Origin: Cryphonectria parasitica EP155 | Lineage: Eukaryota; Ascomycota; Sordariomycetes; Diaporthales; Cryphonectriaceae | Length of the DNA stretch: 64,000 nucleotides | Reading direction: 5' to 3' | Assembly (NCBI RefSeq): GCF_011745365.1 | Contig: NW_024468909.1 | Span: 1,736,001 to 1,800,000, forward strand | In this document: piece by piece, positions 25,018 to 37,540 of the stretch | Numbering within the stretch: the stretch's first letter is position 1 | How the letters are laid out: each line of letters starts with the position of its first letter | The notes under the pieces: model-generated | Databases searched by the model: none | What the model saw: only the letters and a program-made list of their open reading frames with translations | Told to the model about the DNA's origin: nothing | Translations under genes and position numbers: made by a program

Positions 25018-26277
25018 ATGTCACACAGTACGTTCCTCAAACCAAGCCCTCTTTGCCCCGCCCTCCCCCAAAAGGAGAGAACGCCACGATCTAACAGCGC
25101 AGGCAAAAGAAACACCTCCCGCCCCGTCTTCACCTCCCACGAGCGGGCAATGGCCAAGTCCGCATGGACCGCCTCCTCCGCCCGTCTGAGCCGTGACTCG
25201 TTCCTCCCTTTCGGCTCGTGCTCGCTGTGCCTGGGTCAAGCCGTCGACCCCGTCGCCTGCGCCCTGGGCCACATCTTCTGCCGCGAGTGTGCCCTGAGCA
25301 ACATCCTGGCGCAGAAGAAGGAGATCAAGCGCTCCGAGAAGGCGCGCGAGGCAGAGGAGAAGGAGGCTGCTGAGGCCAGGGCGCGGAGCGACGAGGAGGC
25401 CCGGGCGAGGGCGGTGCGGGAGTTTGAGCTTGTGCAGGCTGGCTTCGACGTTAGTGGTGGCAGTGGGAGGAGGACGGAGGAGCCTACAGCTACCACAGAG
25501 GACGTGGACGGCGAGGCGCGAAGGGGTGCGAAGCGCAAGTTTGCGCTAGACGAGGACGAGGTCGCGCGGTATGCTGAGGATGACCGTGCAAAAGCACGGA
25601 GGGCCATCGAGGATGAGAAGGTAGGCTTTTACTATGCGAACATTCCTGGGCGTGCTGTGGTGGGTGTTTATACGTGTCTTTTCAGTTTGGTTTGCTGACT
25701 GGACCATCTGGCTCTGCAGAACTCGAAACCGTCCCTGCCGTCCTTCTGGGTACCCTCAGTAGTGCCGACCTCCAACACAAAGGACAAGCTGCACGAGGTC
25801 AAAAAGAAGGTCAAGACAACGCCCATATGTCCGTCATCGCAGGAGAACAGCCCTCATCCGTACTCGCTGCACATGCTGGTGACCATCAACTTCGCCGAGG
25901 AGGACGAGGAGTCCAAGGACGCCAAAGCCAAGACGAGGATATGTCCCAGCTGCAAGAAGGCCCTGACAAACTCCTCCAGAGCCATGCTTGCCAAACCTTG
26001 CGGGCATGTGCTCTGCAAGGCCTGCGCGGCTCAGTTCATGAAGCCGTCGGGTAGTGTGGACCCGCACGCTCACCCTGACGACGCGGACGGCCCGGATACG
26101 GTACGGTGCTACACGTGCGATGAAGATGTCACGGAGCGGGCGCCGAAGAAGAGCAGTCACAAAAAAGACAAGGAGAGGATACGACCGGGCATCGTTGAGT
26201 TGAAGAGTGATGGCACAGGCTTCTCTGCTGGCGGAGTGAACGAGGTAAAGAAGTCGGGGACAGCCTTCCAGTGCTGA
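25018..26277 (+). CDS. nosip: NOSIP-family RING/U-box-type protein
   Basis: Homologue of nitric-oxide-synthase-interacting protein, a conserved nuclear E3-ligase-type protein also linked to spliceosomes in other eukaryotes. Exons 25018-25027, 25103-25620 and 25720-26277 encode 361 residues. The first exon has only ten bases and splices within the fourth codon, giving MSHSKRNTSRPVFTSHERA, which matches the family's basic N-terminus; intron 1 has a CTAAC branch site. An incomplete zinc-binding module follows (CSLCLGQAVDPVACALGHIF then CREC), then a charged coiled-coil (about residues 85-175), a conserved FWVPS segment after intron 2, and a C-terminal RING-like module (RICPSCKKAL, KPCGHVLCKACA, RCYTC). 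Intron 1 (75 nt) is stop-free and in frame. It is convergent with the PMP47-like gene (130 bp). Confidence 0.92.
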
Positions 26278-26407
26278 TAGTAGAAGAGAAATCGACCGTC
26301 ATCTTAGCCCCTCCATCCTGCCGCAGGGTAATCATACTTCTTTAATTGCCAATTTTTTCTTTTATTTTTGATTTTCTTTCTGAGTTTCAGGATCGGCACT
26401 CTGCCTG

Positions 26408-27755
26408 CTATCTGGCCACAATCGTATTTTTCCGCGTCCACTCCACGAGACTCATGACGAGAGCTCCCCTCATCAATCTATGTCTCAGCTCTCCATACCT
26501 CGTACTAGACAGCCTCGAGAGCAAGACCTGCGAGGTCGAGGATCTCTGGACGACCGCCAAGATGAAAAAGTACAACCGGACAAGCAAGCCATGGACAATT
26601 TCTTTGGACAGCATCGTTGTCCCGTGGTTGAAGAAGGCCTTGAGCAGCTCGCCCGGCAGCCCATCATACAAAGCCGAGACACCCTCGGCCCTCGCCGTGT
26701 CCATGATAGTCGTGAATATGTTGTCCCCACACAACCGGCGAAGACGCCGGCTGACGGACTCGGCCGGGCTACGTTCTCGTTTTTCCGACGAGGACGACGA
26801 CGACACCGTAATATCCTCCGTCTCCCGTGACAACGACGGCGTCTCTGACCTCGGACTGTCCGGCACAGAGACCTGCATCCTCGTCTTGCCGATATTAAAC
26901 GGATACGTTGCCGCCGTGGCGACAACCTTGCTCAGCGCCGCGACCAGAAACGTCATGGCCCCGCCCTCGCCGACCCCGACCCCGCGGCCCCTGTCCTCCA
27001 CGAGCGCCTTCTTCAGCGCGTGCTGCAGGTAGAACGTGATGCTCGGGTTCAGCGTAAGCACCAGGGTGGCGCTATACCCAGACCAAAGGCCCAGGAGGCC
27101 CCTCTCGGCGCGGATGACGTGCAGCACCTCTGCGAACGAGAGGTCCGCGCTCCTACTCCTACCACCACCATCCCCCCCGCCAGTGATATCCTGTTGGTTG
27201 AGGTTCGCGTCTTCGTGTGCTGTGATGAGCGAGGCGGTCTGTTTTCGCGTCACGACAGTGCTGATGGGCGTGGTGAAGAGGCGCGCGCAGGCGCCTGCTG
27301 CGGCGCCCACGGCGAGCTCTTCCCACGCGGGGAGGCGGCGGCTGTTGGCTCGGGACCGGCGGGAGCGGAACCATGTGTAGAAGAGGAAGAAGAGGAAGCT
27401 GTCCTGTCAGAGAGAAAGAGAGGATGAGCAAAGTCAGCTTATTTTGGGGTTCGACTTCAAAAAAAGAAAAGTGCCCCAAAAAAAAGAAAAAGATTTATGA
27501 TTCCCATACAGCAACGCTCTTAGCGACATCAGACCCAAGACCCGCATAGAACGCCCCCAGCCCACCCTCCCGCTCATATATCTTCGTAAAGGCGTCGAGG
27601 AGGCCATCGTATTGCTCGGTCGCCGCAATAGTCCGCTGCACTTTGAGACGGGTGTTGACCAGGTCCAGCGGGTACGTCGCCGTCGTCGAGATGGCGGTGC
27701 CGACTGCACCGGACACGGCGTGGCCTATGGCCGGGAGGAACTTGTCTGCCGGCAT
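26408..27755 (-). CDS. PMP47/ANT1-like peroxisomal carrier (mitochondrial carrier family)
   Basis: Predicted peroxisomal membrane carrier that imports ATP or other nucleotides for fatty-acid activation. Exons 27755-27510 and 27403-26408 are joined by a 106-nt intron and give 413 residues; typical carriers have about 300, so this one is enlarged. The start is the first in-frame ATG (MPADKFLPAIGH). The three carrier repeats show TTATYPLDLVNTRLKV (repeat 1), LFTTPISTVVTRKQT (repeat 2, non-canonical, as in PMP47) and ATYPFNIGKTRMQV (repeat 3). SATLVLTLNPSITFYL is also characteristic. Inserts rich in Gly/Asp (repeat 2) and in Ser/Glu/Arg (after the repeat 3 signature) explain the extra length. The PMP47/ANT1 assignment is from remembered motifs; the substrate is inferred. 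Confidence 0.88.
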
Positions 27756-28672
27756 CGTTTTGCCGTTCTGGGTGGTCCTTTCAAGGCTGGCTTGGTGTGG
27801 TTGTGGACGATGGGGGTCAGGTAAGATGGTGGTGATGGTGGTGGTGGTGGCAGCTCGGAGCTCTTTGTGCAGCTTTTGCTTCCTTGATCGGATCACATGC
27901 GGTGCGAAGCACGTGAAAGTTGATTCAGTGTGGCGAGATCGTCATGGCTTGTACTTGGGACAGCTTGTCAATTGCCTAGCCGTACAGAATAAAGGGCTAG
28001 TATTTCTTGACGTCTGTAATGAATGTTGAATTAACATGGGCAGAAGGAGCTGGATGATTCGTTTCGCTCTCGGTCCTCTTTTCGTTTCTGTTCGCACGGG
28101 ACCGGCGCGATAGGGTCGACGTCATCCCGCCAAGGGACTGCCTCGGCTGCTGTAGCTGAGTGGATCTACCCCGGATTATCATGGGACAGCCCCTGGTTAG
28201 ACTGTACCCTTCACACGGGTCTTGAACTCGGTGAGATATCTTACATTTTCGAAAGACACTCTTTATTGGTTAGTAAGCAGGTAACAAATGCTCTCTGTAG
28301 CGATCGAGATCATACTACCATCGTTCAGAATCACCTTATATTCATTTACTTTTTTTGATCTCAGCCGATGAAGTGATAGAAACCAGAGTAGGAGAGTGAA
28401 AGAGGATGCAACCCAGCGGTGATTTAAAAAAAAATAAAAAATCATTGAACAAGAATCATATAGGAATGCTTCTCACATCACGTAGCCATTTCCGTAGTAG
28501 TCTTCCTAACATCCTGCTGCAGAAATTATTCAGAAACAATCACGCCGTCCAACTCGTCAAGTTAGGGAATCATAAGCAACAAGCCCGTCCGAATCACCAA
28601 ACACCATGCGATCCCATATCCAGTATTTCACCGCCCAGCACAGGGCTTTCAGCCATCCTGATCCTCCGACTT
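27756..28672. other. Intergenic region between the PMP47-like gene and SGF73
   Basis: This holds the presumed promoter of the PMP47-like gene and the 3' end of SGF73; the two genes are in tandem on the minus strand. A tRNA-Val-like remnant is listed separately. No other gene is supported. Confidence 0.55.
28181..28240 (+). pseudogene. Possible degenerate tRNA-Val(CAC) remnant
   Basis: The sequence TACCC TTCACAC GGGTC fits an anticodon arm with CAC, and CCTGGTTAGAC before it resembles a valine D-arm. TTGAACTCGG afterwards looks like a T-loop, but the variable loop and the 5' half of the T-stem appear deleted. No seven-base acceptor stem can be closed. A TTTT follows about 15 bases downstream. 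It may be a relic or chance. Confidence 0.3.
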
Positions 28673-30329
<1,657 letters not shown>

Positions 30330-32306
30330 GGTGTGCTATCCAGGCCTCGTCGCTTTCGCGCTGGACGAGGCCAAAGTGCCGCCGATGCTGGCGACTTTCT
30401 GCGGTTCAGAGGAATAGAACCGGCCTGCAGCAGGCTGTAGAGGGTCTCGGATGCGATACTTGACGGTTCGTGGATGAAGTGTTGTCGGCTTGGATGATGT
30501 CGTGGATCGGAGCTCGAAGGGAGACGGTCAGGAGGAGCCGTGCCGGGACGGAGATTCGTGCAGGAGGTCCCTAAAGTGGTGGAACAGGTGGGCAATGGAG
30601 AGGCGTCTTTGGTGTCGTGAAATCACTGATGGCTGACACAATTGTTAACAATGTCGATGGGATGTATTGGATGAGGTCGGAATAAGGTGCCGTGGGTGGA
30701 TAAGGAGACCAGGCAGGACATGGGGCCAATGTGATCCCGGCATGCCACAGGCTCCGCACAGAAGTGCGATTGTGCTGACAAAGACAGCCTGCAGCCCATA
30801 TAAACCGTCATGTTCCATGTACTCCAGCTTATATTCCAAAAAAACCACCCGCAACATAACATGAATGATTGCTGAGATTACTCCAAATAAGAGGAGAAAG
30901 GAGAAGAAAAATCACAATTATAAATATGTGCGCCTTCGATTAACAAACTCTCTCCTGGCACCTGTCTCGAATCAGATCAGCCCTTCATCTCTTCCTCAGG
31001 TAATCAGGGCTAGGAAGCAACAAATCCTAGATTCTATTCCATTGAATACCCTAACACTTTGCTCTTATTGTTTATCAGGTTTGAGGATCTAGTATCTGCT
31101 TCAATGGACCATTGAATTTACGCTCCTCATTAACAGCAGCTATTCTGACGCATGAAAGCCCAACCCATGTGTGAAACCCTCCGAGGCTGAGGTATACTTT
31201 GTCAGGCTGGGTGGTCTCGACCGCTTCCTTTTGCTCTGTTGGTCTTCATTGATCTCTTCTGTCTGGGACATGGGTGTAGACATGTTGCCAGATACTGCGC
31301 ATCATGCAGTGAGAATGGAGCCGTACCACTGTGAAGGGCTTTTCAGCTCTGAAGCAAGACCATACTGATTGGAATTGGGGCATCTGCATTGGAAAAATTC
31401 ATTTTCCATAGATCAGAGTGGAGAAAGTGAAGATTGTGGTTGCAGGCAAGATTGCACTGCTCTTGATTCACGGAAGAGTCAAGCACTGGACAGAACCTTT
31501 ACCTCATCACATAGAGTTCCCACATTGGAGAAAGAATTGACGCACAGAATATCGCCTGACCTTCCACCTAGTATCCTGTATCTACGTAAATAAAAAGTAG
31601 AGACCAGACAGTTCCCTGCCCCATTGCAAGGGGTCGATTGTCTTTTGCCCTGAAGAACGGATAGCAATGATCTTGCGCTCCATAAAGCATTAAGTTGACG
31701 GAGGAAATGATGGCATCGGCGAAGAAGTACAAGGCCTTGACTGACTGGCACATTATGAACACAAAGGGCACAGGTAAGAGTCGAAATCTACTACAGTAAT
31801 TGTAGCAAGAAACTATGAGTAAGTTTCCATCATCAATTTTCTGCTTGGAGACAGGCCTTGTTTATCATTTCAATTTTTATTGTTGGCCTGATTCGGAAGA
31901 CCCAGGCACACATGTAACGAAGAGTGAATTGCAGCGCGTTCATATTTTCACACCAGCTGACATGGCGCAATTGGGACCAAGTTTCCAATTCTGAGCAGCA
32001 AATATAAAAGAGGACTTCACGAAAATGAACAGACTTTATTCTACTATCAGCGGCATTGATTGCACAATGTAGATGCCACCGTGAGCCCTCCTGGAGATCT
32101 CTTGAGTGAAGGTCTGGCAGGGGGTAGTTGCCTGACAGGGAGTTGATCCCATTGGCCCGCGCGGCCCAGCTTCAAAAGATTCTTAGCGTCACTGATCTTG
32201 CGCATCCAAACGCCTACCAACGAAACCGACCACCCTCTTCCATCCTCTCGCGCAACCCGACTCCTCCCACCGAAGTCTTCCCTCCTCTCCCTCCTACAAG
32301 ACGATC
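30330..32306. other. Intergenic, with a CpG-poor relic-like segment
   Basis: The part up to about 31.08 kb is ordinary intergenic DNA with the SGF73 promoter. About 31.09-32.06 kb is CpG-poor and AT-richer, with no coding character, resembling the islands near 11.2-12.6 and 49.2-50.4 kb; it may be a degraded transposable element. The last 200 bases are the TIM8 promoter and leader. No gene is supported. Confidence 0.45.
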
Positions 32307-32680
32307 ATGGACTCCTCCTCGTTCGATCAGGCCGATCTCGACCGGCTCAGCGCCAAGGACAAGCAGGAGCTACGACAGTTCATCAACAACGAGCAGCAGA
32401 AGGCTCAGATTCAGCAGCGTACGCCGCTTCCTCCTCCTGCTCACGCGACCTGACCGACTGCCACCCTTTTCCTCACCTGGCCGGCGCTGAAAGAAAGGCT
32501 AATAATAATATAGGGTCCCACGACCTGACGGAGATGTGCTTCAAGAAATGTGTCACGGGATCGATCAGGAGCAATGCGCTGGAGGGGGGCGAGCAGGCGT
32601 GTCTGGCGAACTGTGTGGACCGGTTCATGGATGCAAGCGTGCTGGCTGTCAAGCACCTGCAGGGTATGCGCCAGGGCTAG
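32307..32680 (+). CDS. TIM8: Mitochondrial intermembrane-space chaperone Tim8
   Basis: Small Tim chaperone that, with Tim13, escorts hydrophobic precursors across the mitochondrial intermembrane space to TIM22. Exons 32307-32418 and 32514-32680 are joined by a 95-nt intron and give 92 residues, the normal length. The twin CX3C signature is complete: C46-FKK-C50 and C67-LAN-C71, 16 residues apart. The N-terminal helix LSAKDKQELRQFINNEQQKAQIQQ matches Tim8 rather than Tim9, Tim10 or Tim13. The intron ends AATAATATAG. The protein lacks a cleavable presequence, as expected for the Mia40-dependent import route. It faces RPL25 tail to tail. Confidence 0.95.
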
Positions 32681-33145
32681 ACGCAAAAGCATTGAAGAAG
32701 TGGATGAGGTACCAGCAGACGGGGTGATCTGGGGCGACGACGACATGCACACCGAATATTGAACAGCCATGACGGGCGCTGGTCCCGGGAGAGGCATGTG
32801 TATTCCAAAGAGCTTGGGAAGGACACGATGGCACCGGCTTGAGAAGAGCTGGAAATTGCCGTAGCATATATGAAATGCGATCTGGAATATTACGAATTGG
32901 ATACACTTTTACTTTTGATGCATTTCCTCTCGGATATATCCAAGGTATAGGTAGTTCACGCATTATTAGAGGCGTTACGCATTAGGGCCAGGATGAGGAC
33001 TTGTCAATTCATTCCATTGGTATCAAGAGCTCCTCGAAAATCCTGTGTGACGCCGTTTGAATGCCCTAAATCATTCATTTCCCTTTTGTACCCATAAGAC
33101 CCCCCAAATTTTTGCCGGAAACCCATCAACTACCCATGAGAGCGC
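32681..33145. other. Convergent 3' region between TIM8 and RPL25
   Basis: 465 bases between two convergent stop codons, AT-richer than the flanking exons. It presumably holds both 3' untranslated regions. No gene is seen. Confidence 0.7.
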
Positions 33146-33982
33146 TTAGACGAGAGCCAGCTTGGTGGCGGCAATGTCGAGAGCATCGACATCAGGGGTA
33201 AGGCGGGCGTAAGCCTTCTTGGAGCCGTCAGGGCTGTCAAAAGATGTTAGCATTTGAGCTCGTCTTCGCCTGTTTTAAGAAACAAGTCACATACCGGATC
33301 AGAGTGTTGATCTTGACGGTGTCAATGTCATACAGCTTCTTCAGAGCGGCCTTGATCTGGGCCTTGTTGGCCTTGACGTCGACGATGAAGACGAGGGTGT
33401 TGTTCTCCTCGATCTTCTTCATGGCGGACTCAGTGTTGAGAGGGTGGACGATGATCTTGTGCTCATCCAGGCGGGGCTCGTGGTGGATGGCCTTGCGGGG
33501 GTACTTGGGGTCGCGGGCCAGGACGAGGGTCTTGGGGCGGCGGAAAGAGGTCGAGGTTCTGACCTTGGCCTTCTTGTGGGAGTGAACCTGATGGAAGAGA
33601 AAATTCATTAACGATCGAATTCCTGACGTGAGCTGAAATGTCAATTACTTACACCCTTCAGAGCAGACTTGGCGGCATCCTTAGCCTTCTTGGAGCCGGC
33701 CTTGCCCTTGGTACCTGATCAAAACATGACGCATCAGCAATCGCCCTTTCTGCGGTGAAAGAACTCGCAAAGTCTGCTGCTGCTGGAATGCATCGCATCG
33801 TCGCCTGGTGTCTAGGTAGTCGAGGTCGTCGTCGTCCGCGTTTGCCCTAAGGGTAGGCGACAAACGGTCGACCTCGGCCTGACCCTCAGGTTGAAAGCGT
33901 GCGCAACTTCATCTTTTTCGAGCTCGATCTTTCGAATGGAAGGATCGCATCAGGGTGTCGAACCTGTCTTAGGAGGAGCCAT
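33146..33982 (-). CDS. RPL25: 60S ribosomal protein uL23 (L25/L23a)
   Basis: Structural protein of the large ribosomal subunit; it binds 25S rRNA domain III near the exit tunnel and is a docking site for SRP and nascent-chain factors. Exons 33982-33964, 33714-33653, 33587-33295 and 33233-33146 give 153 residues, the family's usual length. The first exon has only 19 bases (MAPPKT). The basic N-terminus ([17 protein letters not shown]) precedes the uL23 core: [56 protein letters not shown] and the tail ending in [13 protein letters not shown]. Intron 1 is 249 nt, longer than the others, as is common in fungal ribosomal protein genes. It is divergent from BMT2, with 327 bp between the starts. 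Confidence 0.97.
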
Positions 33983-34309
33983 CTCGAATTCTCTGCGAGT
34001 GATGGTGGTGCGTCGTTGAATTCGGGGGTTGTCGGTTGTGCTGGGTGGTTGTCGCAGGAAAGAAAAGTAAGGCGAAGACGCTTGATTTTTGGTGTGCCCA
34101 CCACTGATTTTTTGGCCAGTATCCCCGATGTAGTTAAGTGTATCACGTGTTTTTCTTCACAGTGGGGTTCTAGTGGAGGACGCTCACTTAGGTCAGCATC
34201 CTTACATAAGCATTGCTTTGGCGTGCCTTCAGCTCATAGACAGCGAACCTGGACTGCTCTTGATGAATGAACTCGCCCCTTCTTCAACGGAAATTAAATC
34301 GAAGCCAAT
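33983..34309. promoter_or_regulatory. Shared divergent promoter of RPL25 and BMT2
   Basis: Only 327 bp separate the start codons of a ribosomal protein gene and a 25S rRNA methyltransferase gene. Both promoters must lie in or overlap this segment. I could not identify a specific transcription-factor site by eye. Confidence 0.7.
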
Positions 34310-35227
34310 ATGGGAGCCAACAAGAAAAAGAAGCCCAAGCTCAGGTTGGCAGCCGGACGCCCGCCTATCACTCAGAAGCCGAAATCAATTTCCAGGCAAG
34401 CCACTAGGACACTGATCAACAACATTCACCACTTGGAGAAACGGAAAAGGCAGGCCGCGCAAAATGGCGACAAAGCGACTGAATCCAAGATAGCAGCAGA
34501 AATTGCCTCCCTTGGTGGGCTCGAGAGATATCAACAGGCAAGCCTTCAAGGCCAGAGAAACGACCGGGGAGGGGACAGCTCGAGAGTCTTGATGGAGTGG
34601 CTGAACCTTACCGAGTCCAACCTGAAGGCCACGAGCACGAGCCAAGAGTTACAACGTCTACGAATGTTGGAGATCGGGGCACTCAGTACCACCAACGCCT
34701 GCTCCCGCAGCGGCTACTTCGACATCGAGCGCATCGACTTAAACAGCCAGGGTGAAGGCATCCTCCAACAGGACTTCATGGAACGACCCCTACCCAAGGA
34801 CGATGCCGAGAGATTTGATATCCTCAGCCTGTCACTTGTGCTCAACTTTGTCCCAGAACCCAAGGGCCGTGGCGACATGCTTCTCCGCACGCTAGACTTC
34901 CTGCGCATTTCGACCTGCTTCAGAGATGGGACAGAGGCAGAACTGAGACCATTCTTCCCCAGTCTCTTCTTCGTCCTGCCCGCACCCTGCGTCACCAATT
35001 CTCGTTATCTGGACCAAGACAAGCTCAATGCCATCTTGGCGTCTCTCGGTTACGAATTGATAAGGTCCAAGATGACTTCAAAGCTCGTCTACTATTTGTT
35101 CAGGCGGACTGCCGAGCAGCCCCCTCTCCTTGGCGGCGGCGTGACTTTTGCCAAACGGGAACTGCGCTCAGGCGCATCCAGAAATAATTTTGCAATTGTT
35201 CTCAAATCACCAACGCCCATTGGATGA
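34310..35227 (+). CDS. BMT2: 25S rRNA adenine-N1 methyltransferase Bmt2
   Basis: Predicted nucleolar SAM-dependent enzyme that makes m1A in 25S rRNA (A2142 in yeast). It is a single exon of 305 residues. The N-terminus is strongly basic (MGANKKKKPKLRL), fitting a nucleolar signal. The class I methyltransferase core has motif I at about residues 119-125 (MLEIGAL), an acidic loop after the second strand (ERIDLNSQGEGILQQDF), and RFDILSLSLVLNFVPEP as the motif IV/V region, typical of the Bmt2 family. Downstream are RGDMLLRTLDFL and the cysteine-containing FFVLPAPCVTNSRYLD. The start is the ATG matching the conserved MG(A/S)xKKKK opening. It is divergent from RPL25, consistent with coordinated ribosome biogenesis. 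Confidence 0.93.
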   Translation: MGANKKKKPKLRLAAGRPPITQKPKSISRQATRTLINNIHHLEKRKRQAAQNGDKATESKIAAEIASLGGLERYQQASLQGQRNDRGGDSSRVLMEWLNLTESNLKATSTSQELQRLRMLEIGALSTTNACSRSGYFDIERIDLNSQGEGILQQDFMERPLPKDDAERFDILSLSLVLNFVPEPKGRGDMLLRTLDFLRISTCFRDGTEAELRPFFPSLFFVLPAPCVTNSRYLDQDKLNAILASLGYELIRSKMTSKLVYYLFRRTAEQPPLLGGGVTFAKRELRSGASRNNFAIVLKSPTPIG

Positions 35228-35566
35228 ATCAGACTTTCTGCAGCACACTACACAGTGGTGCCAGATCCAGAACATGCTCATGTCCGTGCCTGGTGTCTGC
35301 GGATTGACTCGCGGCACGTCCGACCAAAGCAGGCCCCATGATCTCTCGAGAACAGGGCTTGATGCTCGGTCTTCGCTGTAGACAGCTAGCCTTGGCGTCA
35401 GAGCGCTGTGCAAGCTTCCGACACCTGTCTTACGGGTCAAGGATTTCAGGTCACATCACATGGCTGAAAGGTCAGGTCGATGAGCGCGTTTATTACTACA
35501 GCACAACGAGAGCAGATCGAAGTCCAAGACAGCAGCCGCGCCCTCGTTATCATGAACAACTATCCG
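35228..35566. other. Convergent 3' region between BMT2 and the SDR gene
   Basis: 339 bases between two convergent stop codons. No coding signal is seen. Confidence 0.65.
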
Positions 35567-37210
35567 CTACAGTTTGCTTCCAGGCAGGGTCGATGACTCG
35601 TTCACCATCTGCTCGCTCAACTGCCAGAGCCGTTCTGCCATGTCTGGATCGTCAGCCCAACGAGCAGGGCGGGCGACCTGACAATCTTGTAGGTAGACAT
35701 GTTGGGTGCCTGAATTACAGTTAGGAGACATAGTATGCTTGGAAGGCAGCCTAGCCGGCATGGTTCAGCACTCACCGGAGAGCTCAGGGTCGAACGCAGC
35801 AACGAGAGTTGTCGCACATCCCTGATCCAGAGTCTTAAATCGGCGAGCCGGCCACGTTTTTATTTCTTTTTTGAACTCTGGAGAGAGTTCGCCGCCCAAA
35901 TTCGAACGGATTTCTTTGGTGACGGACAAAACATTAGCAAGGGACACTAGATCGCCAAGTCTGGTGCATGATTGGAGAGGAACCTCAACACAAAGTAAAG
36001 AATCAGCTTACCTCCAGGATGCAAAGCCAGAATATCGATCCCTTGGCCTGCCAAGCGCCGTTTCAGCGCGACGGTGAAAAGAACGTTTGCTGTCTTGCTT
36101 TGACCGTATGCCATAGTTCCAGGGAAACCATCCGCTGAACGAGCCATTGTCCAAGCAGGGCTCTTGGAGTGCGGCCTTTCATTCTTGGGAAGGTCTATCT
36201 TCCCCTTCTTTGGCCCGTCCACCTCATTTTCGAAGTTGATGTCACTGAAGCGCACCGGCGAGATCCACTGCGCGGTACTGGACACGTTGACCACACGGGC
36301 GCCAGGACTGGCGCGCAGTAATAAAGGGAGGAGCAGCTTGGTGAGCAGGAATGGGCCCAGGTGGTTTGTTGCGAACTGAGACTCGAATCCCTCCCTCGAA
36401 TAACGCAGGACGGCGGTGCTGATCCCGGCGTTGTTGATGAGAACGTCCAAACGGTCTGTAAGAGCACTAATCTCGCTTGCTGCGGACCGGACGGACGCGA
36501 GTGAGAGGAAATCGACCTGGACGGTCTTCACTACCGTGCCTACACTATTCTCTGAGCCCGAAACATTTGCCTGTGTGTATCCACGCAGTAGTCAGGACGA
36601 CTGAACTCATAGCTTTCCTATGTTCCAAGTAGCGGCAGGCACAGGAGGCCTCTGGAACCGATTTAAGCAAAGAGAAATCAACTGGCTGCTTACATTGGTA
36701 GCATTATTGGCCGCCACCTCGCGGCAGCTAGTAGCAACGGCATCGAGCTTCGCAGGTGTGCGCCCGGCCAAGATCAGCAGCGCAGGCTGATGGCCAGCGA
36801 TGGCGAGAGCGGTGGCCTTTCCAATGGACCCAGGTGACGGACCGGTTACGAGGACTGCACTCGAGTGCTCTGTCAGCTTCTTTCTTCTTCTTCCTCCTTC
36901 ACCTCCCCTTCTCAGGATTCTCAGGATACAGCGGTAGACACGGATCGCAACTACTGCCGAAGGAGGATCCACGGTCGTCCGTGCTCATTTGCATGTGCAG
37001 GAGGGGGGACCAGTGAAGTGGTTGGCGAATTGGGTTTCAGTCAAGTTGTACAGCTGACCGGCGATCTCTCGTGGTGGGCTGGAGACGATGCACGGCAGTG
37101 CTGACGGAAGAAATATGGCAAGACTTACCAGTCTTTCCCCGGATTTGGTCCTTGAAGGTCTCCGCGACCTCTGTGCCCGTCGTGTGCCTATCAAATTTCG
37201 TACTCGTCAT
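35567..37210 (-). CDS. Short-chain dehydrogenase/reductase (retinol dehydrogenase-like SDR)
   Basis: NAD(P)-dependent oxidoreductase of the classical SDR type; the substrate is unknown. Exons 37210-37129, 36854-36694, 36570-36012, 35946-35776 and 35709-35567 join in frame to 371 residues. The nucleotide-binding turn is TGPSPGSIG at about residues 32-40, a variant of TGxxxGxG. LDVLINNAG and RVVNVSSTA follow. The catalytic tetrad Tyr/Lys is in MAYGQSKTANVLF, then DILALHPG. The C-terminal exon (VYLQDCQVARPARWADDPDMAERLWQLSE) is typical of fungal TIC32/WWOX-like SDRs. Intron 1 is 274 nt, long for this region. No metabolic neighbour indicates the substrate. The E1 phosphatase is upstream in tandem, but no pathway link is evident. 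Confidence 0.88.
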
Positions 37211-37540
37211 CTCAACGGCGTCACATCACATACATAACATAGCAGGTTGAAGAGGTCGAGGTCGTGTGAATTGAGCCGAGGCACATTGATGTGTACATAC
37301 TTTGCTTAGTCATGCGGGACTCGGCATATTGGCCGGGGGGTGTCGACACCAAGGGCCTGACTGAGAGGGGTGATGCAACAAGTGTCACAATCGAATACAT
37401 TTGCTCTCGCTGTTTTGTGAGGCCATGGTCTTGGATGTTGACGTTGATAATTTTTCCGTTCGAATGCTCGTTCGCTGGAGGATGCAACACACTGCACTGG
37501 CGCCGACGGCGATCTTAAACGACGACAACTGACCGACCAC
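37211..37540. other. Intergenic between the E1 gene and the SDR gene
   Basis: 330 bases between the E1 stop and the SDR start, both on the minus strand. It presumably contains the SDR promoter. No other feature is seen. Confidence 0.6.
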
